Shown here piece by piece: positions 38,698 through 47,935 of a stretch of 64,000 bases of DNA; position 1 is the first letter of the stretch; every line of letters starts with the position of its first letter. This stretch comes from Neisseria arctica. GTDB lineage: Bacteria > Pseudomonadota > Gammaproteobacteria > Burkholderiales > Neisseriaceae. Location of the stretch: positions 124,001-188,000 of the forward strand of contig NZ_CP091510.1 of assembly GCF_022870905.1 (NCBI RefSeq), in the 5' to 3' direction. The translations under genes and the position numbers were made by a program. The notes under the pieces were generated by a model. The model made no database searches, was not told the origin of the DNA, and saw nothing but the letters and a program-made list of their open reading frames with translations.

Positions 38698-39410
38698 GGG
38701 GCTGTATTAGATTGGCAGTTATGTTACCCTTTAAAAATGAAGATAACACACTGTAAACTATCTAAAAAAGTACAAAAAAAGTTGCTTGAATTTTTTGTAC
38801 TTGAGGTAACCGCCCGTTCTGCTGCCAATTTATTGGATATTAACCCCAATTCAGCAGCTCTGTTTTACCGTAAAATTCGCCAAGTCATTGCCTATCATTT
38901 AGAGCTTCAAGCTGATGAAATCTTTGATGGTTCAATCGAGCTTGATGAGAGTTATTTTGGTGGACAACGAAAAGGCAAACGCGGTCGCGGAGCGGCTGGG
39001 AAAGTAGCGGTATTTGGTATTTTGAAACGTCAAGGCAAGGTTTATACTGTTGTCGTTAAAAATACCAAACAAGATACTTTACTACCTGTTATTAAACGAA
39101 AAATAATGCCTGATAGCATTGTTTATACGGACTATTACAAAAGCTATGATGTGCTAGATGTGAGTGAATTTACGCATCACAGAATCAATCATTCAGAGCT
39201 TTTTGTCGACCGTCAAAACCATATCAACGGTATTGAAAACTTCTGGAATCAGGCAAAGCGCGTTCTACGAAAGTACAATGGAATTGACCGAAAATCTTTC
39301 CCTTTATTCTTGAAAGAATGCGAATTTCGTTTTAACTTTGGTACACCAAAAGAGCAACTTAAAATCTTGCGAATTTGGTGTGATATTTAAGGCTAATCTA
39401 ATACAGCCCC
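38698..39410 (+). mobile_element. IS1016-type insertion sequence (IS1595 family), intact
   Basis: 713 bp. The ends are inverted repeats GGGGCTGTATTAGATT (38698-38713) and its complement (39395-39410), extending to 19 bp with one mismatch. A single complete transposase gene fills the element and 8 bp direct repeats flank it. All parts needed for movement appear intact, and the perfect duplication suggests fairly recent insertion. It lies between ntrX and thiC, outside the thiC promoter. Confidence 0.95.
38737..39390 (+). CDS. IS1016-type transposase
   Basis: 217 residues from the ATG at 38737; an earlier TTG would include the terminal repeat and is not used. ISXO2-like DDE-type domain of the IS1595 family: Asp70 in IELDESYFGG, Asp132 in YTDYYKSY, then the Asn/Glu pair in NHINGIENFWNQAKR (Asn164, Glu167), giving the DDNE set. 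The short basic N-terminal part is the DNA-binding region; the zinc-ribbon domain of longer IS1595 relatives is absent, as usual for IS1016. Confidence 0.93.
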   Translation: MKITHCKLSKKVQKKLLEFFVLEVTARSAANLLDINPNSAALFYRKIRQVIAYHLELQADEIFDGSIELDESYFGGQRKGKRGRGAAGKVAVFGILKRQGKVYTVVVKNTKQDTLLPVIKRKIMPDSIVYTDYYKSYDVLDVSEFTHHRINHSELFVDRQNHINGIENFWNQAKRVLRKYNGIDRKSFPLFLKECEFRFNFGTPKEQLKILRIWCDI

Positions 39411-39418
39411 TATTTTTG
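39411..39418. repeat. target site duplication, right copy
   Basis: TATTTTTG, identical to 38690-38697. Confidence 0.9.
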
Positions 39419-39445
39419 AAAGACATGCTTTGGTATTTAAAAACA

Positions 39446-39475
39446 AAAGGCCGTCTGAAGATTCTGGCGGCCTTT
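39446..39475 (-). terminator. terminator after ntrX
   Basis: AAAGGCCG (39446-39453) pairs with CGGCCTTT (39468-39475). The left arm is part of an AG-type uptake sequence; the right arm has two changes. Confidence 0.6.
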
Positions 39476-39504
39476 AATCTCTACTCTTTAATCTCTACAA
39501 AAAG

Positions 39505-40794
39505 TTATTCATCGCTTGCTTTGTCTTGGCTACTGCGGCGTGAAAATTGAATGCCGAGTTGTTTGAGTTTGCGGTAGAGATGTGTGCGTTCCAACCCTAC
39601 TTTTTGAGCAACGCGGCTCATATTTTGCCCTTCTTGGGCAATATGATATTCGAAATACCGACGTTCTAATTCTTCACGCAGCTCTCGTAAGGGCATATTG
39701 AAATTGAATCCGCCCACTAATTCGGAAGCGGGATTGGCAGTAGTAAATTGCCCTAAAATATTGTATACGGCGCTTTCCTCTACTTCATCACCGTTACAAG
39801 TAAGAGCAAGGTTTTTCACAACGGTGCGCAGCTGTTCCAAATTGCCGGGCCAGTCATACTGGCGCAGGATATTGAGAGCGGCCGTACTGAATTTTACCAT
39901 CGGGATTTTTTGGGTTTCGGCTAATTCGGTCAATATTTGGTTGACGAGAAATACGATGTCGTCGGGTTGGCTGCGCAATGGAGGAATGCTGATATGTAGC
40001 GCTGAAAGTGTTTCTAGCAGCTTACCGTCATGGTTGGGGTTTTCAGCCAACTCTTCGGGGGAACGGCTGCTGGCGCAAATAATCCGTACATTGTGGCGGT
40101 CAGCTTTGCTCAACAGGAAATTAATACCTTGTTGTATGTTTTTACTGTATTGGGCGATGTCACCTAGATACAAAATGCCGCCGGCAGCTTTTTGCAGTAT
40201 TTCCAAAGGAATGTCTACAATGTGCTCGATTTTGCCCGGTTCAACCCATGCTGTGCCGTTCTTATGGAAATAACGTGCCACCAGTTCGAAAGGCGAACCG
40301 GTTTCTCCGGTAAGGAAAATGGCACCGTTTTGTTTGATGACTTGTTCTAACGAACGGTTGAGTTCTTGGATCACGGGGCTGTTGCCCAGCTTGTCAAGAG
40401 ATAAGCCGGAGGCAGCCTGCATTTCACCGTATTTCAGGGCACGGTCAACAGTAGAGAGCAATTTTTGCAGGGAGATGGGTTTTTCCAAGAAATCCAATGC
40501 GCCGATCTTGGTGGCTTCGACGGCCGTATCAATACTGGCATGGCCGCTCATCATTACGACAGGCATATTCAGCTGGCCGTTTTTCGCCCATTCTTTCAAT
40601 AGGGTAATACCGTCGCAGTCGGGCATCCAAATATCCAGCAATACCATTGCCGGGCGGGTTTGGTGGCGCAGGTGGCGTGCTTCTTCGGCATTTTCTGCCA
40701 AGGTAACGGTATAACCTTCATCCTGCAGGATTTCTGAAAGGAGGTCTCGTATACCGATTTCGTCATCTACAATTAATATGTCACTGCTTCGCAT
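39505..40794 (-). CDS. ntrX: NtrX-type response regulator with degenerate AAA+ domain
   Basis: 429 residues. The receiver domain is intact (Asp10/Asp11, phospho-acceptor Asp54 in LLDIWMPD, Lys105 in EKP). The central sigma54-activator domain is decayed: the P-loop reads GETGSPFE (163-170) with no Lys, Walker B reads GGILYLGDIA, and the GAFTGA loop that contacts sigma54 is missing. It still has RQYDWPGNLEQLR and a C-terminal Fis-type helix-turn-helix (MSRVAQKVGLERTHLYRKL). It should thus bind DNA under phosphorylation control without acting as an ATP-driven sigma54 activator. In gonococcus NtrYX is known to control respiratory enzymes. It overlaps the end of ntrY by 14 bp. Confidence 0.9.
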   Translation of the reverse strand: MRSSDILIVDDEIGIRDLLSEILQDEGYTVTLAENAEEARHLRHQTRPAMVLLDIWMPDCDGITLLKEWAKNGQLNMPVVMMSGHASIDTAVEATKIGALDFLEKPISLQKLLSTVDRALKYGEMQAASGLSLDKLGNSPVIQELNRSLEQVIKQNGAIFLTGETGSPFELVARYFHKNGTAWVEPGKIEHIVDIPLEILQKAAGGILYLGDIAQYSKNIQQGINFLLSKADRHNVRIICASSRSPEELAENPNHDGKLLETLSALHISIPPLRSQPDDIVFLVNQILTELAETQKIPMVKFSTAALNILRQYDWPGNLEQLRTVVKNLALTCNGDEVEESAVYNILGQFTTANPASELVGGFNFNMPLRELREELERRYFEYHIAQEGQNMSRVAQKVGLERTHLYRKLKQLGIQFSRRSSQDKASDE

Positions 40795-42907
40795 AAGTTT
40801 CTTCTACCAGTTCGGGTAAGGCTATTTTTACACATGCGCCGCCTTCAGTAGGATTACTCAAACTGATACGGCCGCAATGCTCTTCAATGATTTTTTTTAC
40901 CACGGGCAAACCCAAGCCGGTGCCGGTGGGTTTGTCTGTCACATAGGGTTCAAAAGCATGCAGCAACATTTCTTTGCTGAAATGTTGGCCATTGTTACAG
41001 ACTGTTATGATAACTTGTTTGTTCTCTGACCAGGTTTGGATTCGGGTATGCGGATCATCACTGTCTTCGGCAGCTTCGGCGGCATTTTTGAAGATATTAT
41101 GTAACACCTGTCTAATGGCGCCGGTGTCAGCAGAAACCCATAACGGTATATTACTCAAGTTGGCAGAGAATGTACAAGAGCTACCCTCATAGAGCAACAA
41201 AACTTCTTCGATAATTTGATTTAGATTGAGTTTTTCGGGTTTGAGTGCCGGTGCGCGCGCATAATTCCGAAAAGCTTCTACCATTTCTTTAAGTGCTGCG
41301 ACTTGTTTGACTATGGTGTCGGTCGAACGTTTCAAAATGTTTGCATCATGCTCGTCTAGTTTGTTATGCAATTTCCATGCCAATCTTTCGGCCGCCAATT
41401 GTATCGGTGTGAGCGGATTTCGGATTTCATGGGCGAGACGTTTGGCAACTTCCCCCCATGCCGCATCTTTTTGCGCACGCACGAGTGCGGTAATGTCATC
41501 AAATACCATTACAATTCCGTTGTCATTATTGTCCGGTAGTGTGGTGGCTTTGGCTAACAGGATACGGGTGCTGTCAGGGGCTGTATAGGTAAGCTCTACC
41601 GTTTCGCCTGAAGCGGTGGTACCGATGATGGTAGAGAATGTTTCTGCCAAAATTGCCTGCTGGGGTGACTGTTGGGGCCAATCGTGCCAATTGCTGCCCA
41701 AAAGATGTGCTAACGAAATACCTAAAATGTTTTCAGCACTTTTATTGTAGGTTTTCAGACGGCCTGAGTCGTCTGTAGTGATAACGCCTGTAGTCAGGCT
41801 TTCCAATACGCATTCCAAATAATGCCGGATTGCTTCTTGCTGGATGCGGTTACGTTCGCTGGCGGCTTGTGCGATGGTAAGCTGTTCTGTCATATGGTTG
41901 AACAGATGGGTCAGACGCCCCAGTTCGTCGTTGCGGAAAATAGGTCTTTTTTGACTGAAGTCACCTTGTGCTACGGCACGCGCCCCTTCGGCTAAGGAGA
42001 TAATCGGTTCGACAAAGCGTCGGGCAAAATACAGAGCCCATACCAAGGCCAGCATAATCGCCAAGAGCGTGGCCATCAGCAAGGTAGCCAGAAAAAATGT
42101 TTGCAAGCCGCGTTTGGCATAGCTTAATTCGGCATATTTGGCGCGGGCGGCTTCAATAAGCATGGCATCTTTGGCCACATTAGCCGGAATAGGTTGGCGG
42201 AAAAACAATACTGATTGTTTGCCTACGCCGGGCAAAGGTAACCAGCCCTGGGCATAAAGTATATTATTGATGGTTTCGATGCTTCTTACCGAACCGGCTT
42301 GTTCAAGTAGGTTTAATAATGTGTCGTCTGTTACAGGAGCAGGTAAGCTTTGAGGGTTGATTTCGGTAGTGATACGCTTGGCAGTAGTATCGTAAATTAC
42401 AAGTTGGCTGAACTCTCCCTCTTTGGCACTATCGCTTAGAATTTGCTTGAGGTTAGCGCCCAATGGTGCGCTGCTGATCAGGTTCACCTGAACCGCTGCA
42501 GCTTTGCGGACATTGTTGTCAAGAGCCAGGTTGAGGGCGGATTTACTCAGATTGAGACTTCGCTCGAGAGCCTCCTGTGTATCGTTGCCAAACCAAGAAT
42601 CGATACTGTTGGAAATAAATTGGGCAGATACGCCGAATAGGAACAAGCCCGGTAGTACAGCTACTAATGTAAACATGCCGGCCAGCCGGCGGGCGATTTT
42701 AGAGCCTAAAATGCCATGTTGGTTGTCACGTAGCAGAAGCCAAACATAGCGTATCAAGATGCCCAATAAAAAAATGGTCAGCAGGGCACTGATTGTGATG
42801 ATCCACCAGAAATAATCGGCTAATCTGCTGTTGTTTCCCGTAGCCAGGGTCAGGGTGTATAACAAGATAACGGCTAGTAAGCCGGCAATCAGCAGAAAGC
42901 GGCGCAT
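40781..42907 (-). CDS. ntrY: NtrY-type sensor histidine kinase
   Basis: 708 residues. Order: two membrane helices at the start (about 5-25 and 35-58), a further helix near 85-105, a periplasmic sensor segment of about 170 residues, a helix near 285-305, HAMP, a PAS domain (about 370-480), then HisKA with the phospho-accepting His493 in LAHEIRNPLTPIQLAAERL and an HATPase domain with GTGLGLPVV. It is intact, unlike its partner NtrX. It starts 4 bp after the DUF4390 gene. Confidence 0.92.
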   Translation of the reverse strand: MRRFLLIAGLLAVILLYTLTLATGNNSRLADYFWWIITISALLTIFLLGILIRYVWLLLRDNQHGILGSKIARRLAGMFTLVAVLPGLFLFGVSAQFISNSIDSWFGNDTQEALERSLNLSKSALNLALDNNVRKAAAVQVNLISSAPLGANLKQILSDSAKEGEFSQLVIYDTTAKRITTEINPQSLPAPVTDDTLLNLLEQAGSVRSIETINNILYAQGWLPLPGVGKQSVLFFRQPIPANVAKDAMLIEAARAKYAELSYAKRGLQTFFLATLLMATLLAIMLALVWALYFARRFVEPIISLAEGARAVAQGDFSQKRPIFRNDELGRLTHLFNHMTEQLTIAQAASERNRIQQEAIRHYLECVLESLTTGVITTDDSGRLKTYNKSAENILGISLAHLLGSNWHDWPQQSPQQAILAETFSTIIGTTASGETVELTYTAPDSTRILLAKATTLPDNNDNGIVMVFDDITALVRAQKDAAWGEVAKRLAHEIRNPLTPIQLAAERLAWKLHNKLDEHDANILKRSTDTIVKQVAALKEMVEAFRNYARAPALKPEKLNLNQIIEEVLLLYEGSSCTFSANLSNIPLWVSADTGAIRQVLHNIFKNAAEAAEDSDDPHTRIQTWSENKQVIITVCNNGQHFSKEMLLHAFEPYVTDKPTGTGLGLPVVKKIIEEHCGRISLSNPTEGGACVKIALPELVEETYAKQ

Positions 42908-42911
42908 CGGT

Positions 42912-43505
42912 TTATTCCTGTGTGATACTCAATGCTTTCCAACCTGAATCAAGTTGCCAGCTTCTTGAAGTTAGGGCATTGATTTGGAAGGGTTTGGGGA
43001 GTTGCGAGGTACTCAGGCTCAGTCGGATGTCGGCGCGCGCATCTTGAGCGGATACGCCTTGGAGACTGCCTTTGCCCATAACTTGCCAGTTGGCAATCGC
43101 ACCGATACCGCGTAAGGCTGTGTCTAATGAATTGTATTCTGTGGAGAAGGTTCCGACACTTACTCGGTAGCGGTTGGTTAGGGGGTGATATGAGAGTTTG
43201 TATTGCACGCTGTTGTCGCTGCTTACCAATTGGCCAAGGCGGAAGCGATAGGCGGGAATAGTGGGTGCGGTCAGCTGATAGGTAAGGGTGAAGGTAAGTG
43301 GTACGCCTTGGGTTAATGCCTGTTTGAGCTGATCGGGTAATTCGGTGTTAAAGCGGCTGCTGATGGAAAGCTGGCCGCTGCCCGTAAGTTTGGCTTGTGC
43401 GCGGGTAACGGTAATCCCTTCCGCTGCCGCCTGAAAAGAGACGGCCAGCAGAATAATCTGAAGCAGGAGCCTACTGTTTCTGGATAAGCGCGTAATAAAA
43501 GCCAT
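42912..43505 (-). CDS. DUF4390 secreted protein
   Basis: 197 residues from the ATG at 43505, which opens into a signal peptide ending SFQAAAEG; longer in-frame starts lie deeper inside rsmB. DUF4390 proteins are periplasmic and beta-rich and almost always sit between rsmB and ntrY in betaproteobacteria, as here. No molecular function is known; a link to the NtrY sensor domain is suggested only by position. It overlaps the rsmB 3' end by 35 bp. Confidence 0.85.
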   Translation of the reverse strand: MAFITRLSRNSRLLLQIILLAVSFQAAAEGITVTRAQAKLTGSGQLSISSRFNTELPDQLKQALTQGVPLTFTLTYQLTAPTIPAYRFRLGQLVSSDNSVQYKLSYHPLTNRYRVSVGTFSTEYNSLDTALRGIGAIANWQVMGKGSLQGVSAQDARADIRLSLSTSQLPKPFQINALTSRSWQLDSGWKALSITQE

Positions 43506-44730
43506 CTTGGTGGTGGTTAGGTAAGTACACATGCGTTTCGATACATTTCGCATCGGCATGACGGTTTAAAAAATTTTGTAATTGACGGCTATTTTCTTCT
43601 TCAAAAATAGAACAGGTTGCTAATAACATTCTGCCGTTTTTTGTCAGGGTTTGCCATAGGGCGTCTAATAATGTTTCTTGCTGGCGCGCAGTTTTTCCTG
43701 CATCTCCGGGGCGGCGGAGCCATTTTATATCCGGATTGCGACGGGCGACTCCCGAGGCAGTGCAGGGAACATCAGCCAATATGGCATCAAATTTTTCACC
43801 ATCATACCATGTGTCCAGGTTTTGTGCGTCGGCACAGATAAGTTTGGCATTTTTAAAGCCTAAACGCTCAAGATTGCTTTCTACCCGGGATAACCGTACG
43901 GAATCTATGTCGAGAGCCGTGATATTGCAGTCCGCCAATTCGAGCAGGTGGCCGGTTTTGCCTCCGGGTGCAGCACAGGCATCAAGAATACGTTCACCGT
44001 TTTTCGGGTTGAGCAGGTGGGCTGCTTTTTGCGCACCGAAATCCTGAACGGATACGAGGCCGTCTGAAAAACCGGGAATGCGTCCGACTGGTAGTGCTTC
44101 GGCCAGTTTGACGGCATATTCATCCAATACTTTGGCTTGGATGCCTGCTTCGGCAAGTTTTTCAGTATATGCTTCGGCATTACTGTGGCGACGGTTAACG
44201 CGTAAGGTCATCGGCGGGTGTGCTTGCAGGGCGGTGGTGATATTGTGCCAATGCTTTGGGTAATGTTGTTGTAGATAGGCAATCCACCAAGCGGGCAGGT
44301 TGTGTTTGGCGACATCGTCTTTTTTGCATGTCGCAGCCAGCTTTTCGCGCTCGCGTAAAAAGCGCCGCAAGATGGCATTGGCAAATGAGCGGAATTGTCC
44401 TTTGCCGATTTTGGCAATACTTTCCACGGCTTCATTAACGACGGCATGAGGCGCATTACGGGTATAGTGCAGTTGGTACATGGCGGCCAAAAGCAGGCTT
44501 TCGAGCGGCTGGTGGGTAATGGGTTTGTTGAGCATTTGCGCCAACATGAAACGCAGGCTGCCCGCATACCTCTGTACGCCGTAGGCAATATCTTGTAAAG
44601 CGCCGCTTTCCTGTGCGCTTAGATCGGGGTGGGCGGCACGTATTTCGGATAAGGTGTCTTGCAGGTTACGTCCTTCGGCAACAGCAGTGATGCTTTGTGC
44701 CGCCAGTTGCTGGGCCAGTGCCATACTCAT
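43471..44730 (-). CDS. rsmB: 16S rRNA (cytosine-967-C5)-methyltransferase RsmB
   Basis: 419 residues. An N-terminal NusB-like helical domain (about 1-140) is followed by the methyltransferase with DACAAPGGKTGHLLEL (SAM site), DVPCTASGVARRNPDIKW (catalytic/first Cys) and LLATCSIFEEEN (second Cys). It methylates C967 of 16S rRNA. Its ATG overlaps the fmt stop as ATGA. An AG-type uptake sequence is inside the gene near 44058. Confidence 0.95.
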   Translation of the reverse strand: MSMALAQQLAAQSITAVAEGRNLQDTLSEIRAAHPDLSAQESGALQDIAYGVQRYAGSLRFMLAQMLNKPITHQPLESLLLAAMYQLHYTRNAPHAVVNEAVESIAKIGKGQFRSFANAILRRFLREREKLAATCKKDDVAKHNLPAWWIAYLQQHYPKHWHNITTALQAHPPMTLRVNRRHSNAEAYTEKLAEAGIQAKVLDEYAVKLAEALPVGRIPGFSDGLVSVQDFGAQKAAHLLNPKNGERILDACAAPGGKTGHLLELADCNITALDIDSVRLSRVESNLERLGFKNAKLICADAQNLDTWYDGEKFDAILADVPCTASGVARRNPDIKWLRRPGDAGKTARQQETLLDALWQTLTKNGRMLLATCSIFEEENSRQLQNFLNRHADAKCIETHVYLPNHHQDGFYYALIQKQ

Positions 44731-45650
44731 AATTGTGTGCCTTTTTCAATCGTACGCCCTGCTGCAAAGGCGGAAATGTTCATGCGTTTACTACCCGCAG
44801 GCTGCAATTCTGTAATTTTCAGTGAGTTTTCACCGCAGGCAATAATCAGGCCGTCTGAATTAAATGCTAAAACTTCACCGGCTTTTCCGTTTTGTGCGGC
44901 GACTTCGGCTTGCCAAATTTTCAGTGGTTTGCCTTGGTAATCAATCCAGGCGACAGGAACGGGATTAAATGCACGGATTTTACGTGCGATGGTTTCGGCC
45001 GGCTCATGCCAATTGATTTTAGCATCTTCTTTGCTTAACTTTTGAGCATAGGTAATGCCTTGTTCGGCTTGCGGAATGCTTTTCAGGCGGCCTTCTTTCT
45101 GTAATTGTTGTAAATCAGCAACGATTGCATGAGCACCAATTTGCGCTAATGCATCATGTACTTCTGTTGCGGTGTCGGTATCGCCGATGGTGTAACGGTG
45201 TTCGCTAATCACGGCGCCTGTATCTAATCCGACATCCATCTGCATGATACAGACGCCGGTTTCTGTATCTCCTGCTTCGATAGCGCGTTGGATAGGTGCG
45301 GCACCGCGCCAACGGGGCAGTAGCGAGGCATGGATGTTCAGGCAGCCGTGCGGGGGAATATTTAAGACGGCTTCGGGCAAGATAAGGCCGTAGGCGGCAA
45401 CAACCATTATGTCGGCATTTTGCTCTCGTAGCAGATTTTGCGCTTCTTCGTTACGTAAGGAGGCAGGCTGGGCAACCTTAAGCCCAAGTTCGAGGGCGGC
45501 TTGTTTGACAGGGCTGGCCTGTAGTTGCATGCCGCGGCCTTTAGGACGGTCGGGCTGGGTAAGAACCAGAGGAATTTCAAAACCTGCGGCAGCAATGGCC
45601 TTCAGGGCGTGGGCAGCGAAGTCGGGTGTACCTGCGAATATTACTTTCAT
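44727..45650 (-). CDS. fmt: methionyl-tRNA formyltransferase
   Basis: 307 residues. It formylates initiator Met-tRNA with 10-formyl-THF. Active-site motif NIHASLLPRWRGAAPI and the DVGLDTGAVI region are intact; the C-terminal tRNA-binding domain is present. The ATG at 45650 has no purine-rich ribosome binding site: the 20 bp upstream hold an uptake sequence (45658-45669) and then TCCAAAT. It follows def by 26 bp and probably relies on read-through translation. Confidence 0.94.
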   Translation of the reverse strand: MKVIFAGTPDFAAHALKAIAAAGFEIPLVLTQPDRPKGRGMQLQASPVKQAALELGLKVAQPASLRNEEAQNLLREQNADIMVVAAYGLILPEAVLNIPPHGCLNIHASLLPRWRGAAPIQRAIEAGDTETGVCIMQMDVGLDTGAVISEHRYTIGDTDTATEVHDALAQIGAHAIVADLQQLQKEGRLKSIPQAEQGITYAQKLSKEDAKINWHEPAETIARKIRAFNPVPVAWIDYQGKPLKIWQAEVAAQNGKAGEVLAFNSDGLIIACGENSLKITELQPAGSKRMNISAFAAGRTIEKGTQL

Positions 45651-45657
45651 ATTTGGA

Positions 45658-45669
45658 GGGCCGTCTGAA
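45658..45669 (+). repeat. single uptake sequence in the def-fmt gap
   Basis: GGGCCGTCTGAA, the full 10-base core with a non-standard GG prefix. It takes up most of the translation initiation region of fmt. Confidence 0.85.
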
Positions 45670-45676
45670 AAATCGG

Positions 45677-46180
45677 TTAGAGATCGTGTTTGGCACGTTT
45701 TTTTAATTTGGTTTTGATACGGTTTTGTTTGAGGTTGGAAAGGTACTCGACAAATACCCGTCCCATCAGGTGGTCGAGTTCATGCTGGATGCAGATGGCG
45801 AGCAACCCGTCGGCTTCGAGAGTGAATTTTTCACCATTTTCATTGAGTGCCTCAACGGTTACGCGTTCGGCGCGAGTTACGATGTCGTAAATGCCGGGGA
45901 CTGAAAGACAGCCTTCTTCATAAGTGGTTTCGCCGTCTTTGTGGGTAATGACGGGGTTGATAAATACGCGCGGTTCGCTGTGGTCTTCGGTTAAATCCAT
46001 GACAACTACGCGTTCGTGTACATCGACTTGGGTAGCGGCTAAACCTATGCCATGAGAGGCATACATGGTTTCAAACATATCAGCAACCAAAGTTTTGATG
46101 CGGTCGTCGATTTCAGTTACCGGTTTGGCTACGGTATGCAAGCGTTCGTCGGGGTATTTTAAGATATTTAATAAAGCCAT
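45677..46180 (-). CDS. def: peptide deformylase
   Basis: 167 residues. It removes the N-formyl group from nascent proteins. All three motifs are intact: GIGLAATQ (43-50), EGCLSVPG with the metal-binding Cys, and QHELDH (HExxH). First gene of the run def-fmt-rsmB-DUF4390-ntrY-ntrX. Confidence 0.96.
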   Translation of the reverse strand: MALLNILKYPDERLHTVAKPVTEIDDRIKTLVADMFETMYASHGIGLAATQVDVHERVVVMDLTEDHSEPRVFINPVITHKDGETTYEEGCLSVPGIYDIVTRAERVTVEALNENGEKFTLEADGLLAICIQHELDHLMGRVFVEYLSNLKQNRIKTKLKKRAKHDL

Positions 46181-46235
46181 AATATTCTCATTTAAGGTGT
46201 TGCGTGCGTGGCAATTGTCGGGTTTTAAAGGCCGT

Positions 46236-46282
46236 CTGAAAATACTTTAAGTTATGATGACAAGTATTTTCAGTGTTAGAAT
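46236..46282 (+). promoter_or_regulatory. inverted repeat and extended -10 upstream of the LysM gene
   Basis: CTGAAAATACTT (46236-46247) and its exact complement (46262-46273), 14 nt apart, directly precede TGTTAGAAT (46274-46282), an extended -10. The left arm shares bases with an AG-type uptake sequence (46229-46240). The repeat covers where a -35 would lie and could be an operator, or merely a structure built on the uptake sequence. Confidence 0.4.
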
Positions 46283-46375
46283 ACGATATTCCCGCCGAAA
46301 TTTCTCAGCAGCTCGGATTCGGCGTAATTTTGTAATTTTAATGATGACAGTTTGATTGTTTTCAAGGGGAACGTC

Positions 46376-47653
46376 ATGCAGAAACGTATTATAACCTTGC
46401 TTTGTGCTGTTGGCTTGGCAATTTCCATGCCTGTGTCGGCCGCCGAACTAAAAATCCGCCCTGATGCTCCGACCCGCTATACGGTAAAACCGGGTGATAC
46501 TTTGTGGGGAATCTCGGGGCGTTATCTTTATACGCCGTGGCAATGGAACAAGCTTTGGGGTGCTAACCGCAGTGAAATCCGCAACCCTCATCGGATTTAT
46601 CCTGGTCAAGTATTGGTATTGCAATATGTAAACGGTCAGCCGCGCCTAGGCTTTGACAGCGCATCTTATTCCGATGGTATTCCAACTGTAAAACTAACAC
46701 CGCGTGTTCGCGAGATGTCGGCGGGTTACGGCATCCAAACGGTTAATGTTAATTTATACCGTATTTTTATGCAGCATCCGCAAGTGATTCCGCAAATGCA
46801 AACCCAAGATGCGCCGCGTTTGATTGAAGGTCCGGATAACCGTATGCTCTATAGCAGGGGAGACCGTGTCTATGCTTACGGGGTGAAAGAGCCGGGCCGT
46901 TATTTGGTATACCGCGCACGTAAAGATATTTTGGATCCGGAAACACAAAAATATCTTGGGCAGGAGGTGGTATTTAGCGGTATTGTCAGCACCCTGCCTT
47001 ATACGAACAGCGCTTTGGAAACCCGTAGCGAAAAAGATACGGCCTATCTTTCTGAAAACGAATACTATACCCGAGTACATCCTTTAGTGAAGGTACCAAC
47101 CCAAACTGCGCAACCGATGGTGGTGGAAGAGGCGGTATCTGAAATACGCAAAGGTGATTTTCTATTGAAAATGACTGACGAAGGCGATAGTTTCCAAATG
47201 ATGCCGCATGCCCCCGAGCAGCCGGTTGATGCGCGTGTGGTGTCTATTTTTGACGGTATCGGCGAAGCGGGGCAGTTCCAAACGATCACGCTCAATCGCG
47301 GTGAGGCCGACGGTTTGGATAAGGGAACGGTTTTGAGTCTTTATAAGCGTGGCCGTCAAGTGAAATTGGATTTGGAAGAAAACGCCAAAGGGCGCCGAAG
47401 CGTTGCAAAATATGTGTCGATTCCCGCTGAAGAGGTTGGTTTGGCGATGGTATACCGAACCGGCGAAAACTTGGCCTCCGCTATTATTTTAGAAACCAAA
47501 ACCAACATCAGTATTGGTGATGTGGTGGCCGAGCCGGGTCGGGATTTGGACAATATGTTACAAGATGGCCGTCATGTGAAAAACGAGCCGCAAGAATCAC
47601 ATAGTTACGAATACAACCAATACAATATTAAAAGCAATATTCGTTCGGATTAA
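46376..47653 (+). CDS. LysM-domain cell-wall-binding protein
   Basis: 425 residues from the ATG at 46376, which has AAGGGGA upstream. A signal peptide ends MPVSAAE (about residue 24). One LysM domain follows (YTVKPGDTLWGISGRYL, about 34-85), which binds murein glycans. The rest, about 340 residues, is a conserved extension without a catalytic site that I recognise. Divergent from def; the same arrangement is seen in other Neisseria. Likely a periplasmic, murein-bound protein. Confidence 0.85.
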   Translation: MQKRIITLLCAVGLAISMPVSAAELKIRPDAPTRYTVKPGDTLWGISGRYLYTPWQWNKLWGANRSEIRNPHRIYPGQVLVLQYVNGQPRLGFDSASYSDGIPTVKLTPRVREMSAGYGIQTVNVNLYRIFMQHPQVIPQMQTQDAPRLIEGPDNRMLYSRGDRVYAYGVKEPGRYLVYRARKDILDPETQKYLGQEVVFSGIVSTLPYTNSALETRSEKDTAYLSENEYYTRVHPLVKVPTQTAQPMVVEEAVSEIRKGDFLLKMTDEGDSFQMMPHAPEQPVDARVVSIFDGIGEAGQFQTITLNRGEADGLDKGTVLSLYKRGRQVKLDLEENAKGRRSVAKYVSIPAEEVGLAMVYRTGENLASAIILETKTNISIGDVVAEPGRDLDNMLQDGRHVKNEPQESHSYEYNQYNIKSNIRSD

Positions 47654-47669
47654 TTAGTTTGTAATACGA

Positions 47670-47702
47670 AAGGCCGTCTGAAATTCAGACGGCCTTTTTT
47701 AT
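47670..47702 (+). terminator. inverted uptake-sequence terminator after the LysM gene
   Basis: 14 bp arms AAAGGCCGTCTGAA (47670-47683) and complement (47685-47698) followed by further T. Confidence 0.85.
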
Positions 47703-47935
47703 TTACATTCACTACGCATATTTAAAGTATAATATAACTTTAGTTATATATGACAAATAAATAAAAATCCATGTACTATTTCATAATAGTTATTTGATTT
47801 TTTTAAATATAATTTAAATTATTGGTTGTTGGTAGATATAGGGGAATATTATCGAACCTTGGCGGATATATTTATTCTGAATGAACCAGCAATTTTTGAT
47901 AATTAAATGTTAAAAAATAATACTTGGGGAAAAGT

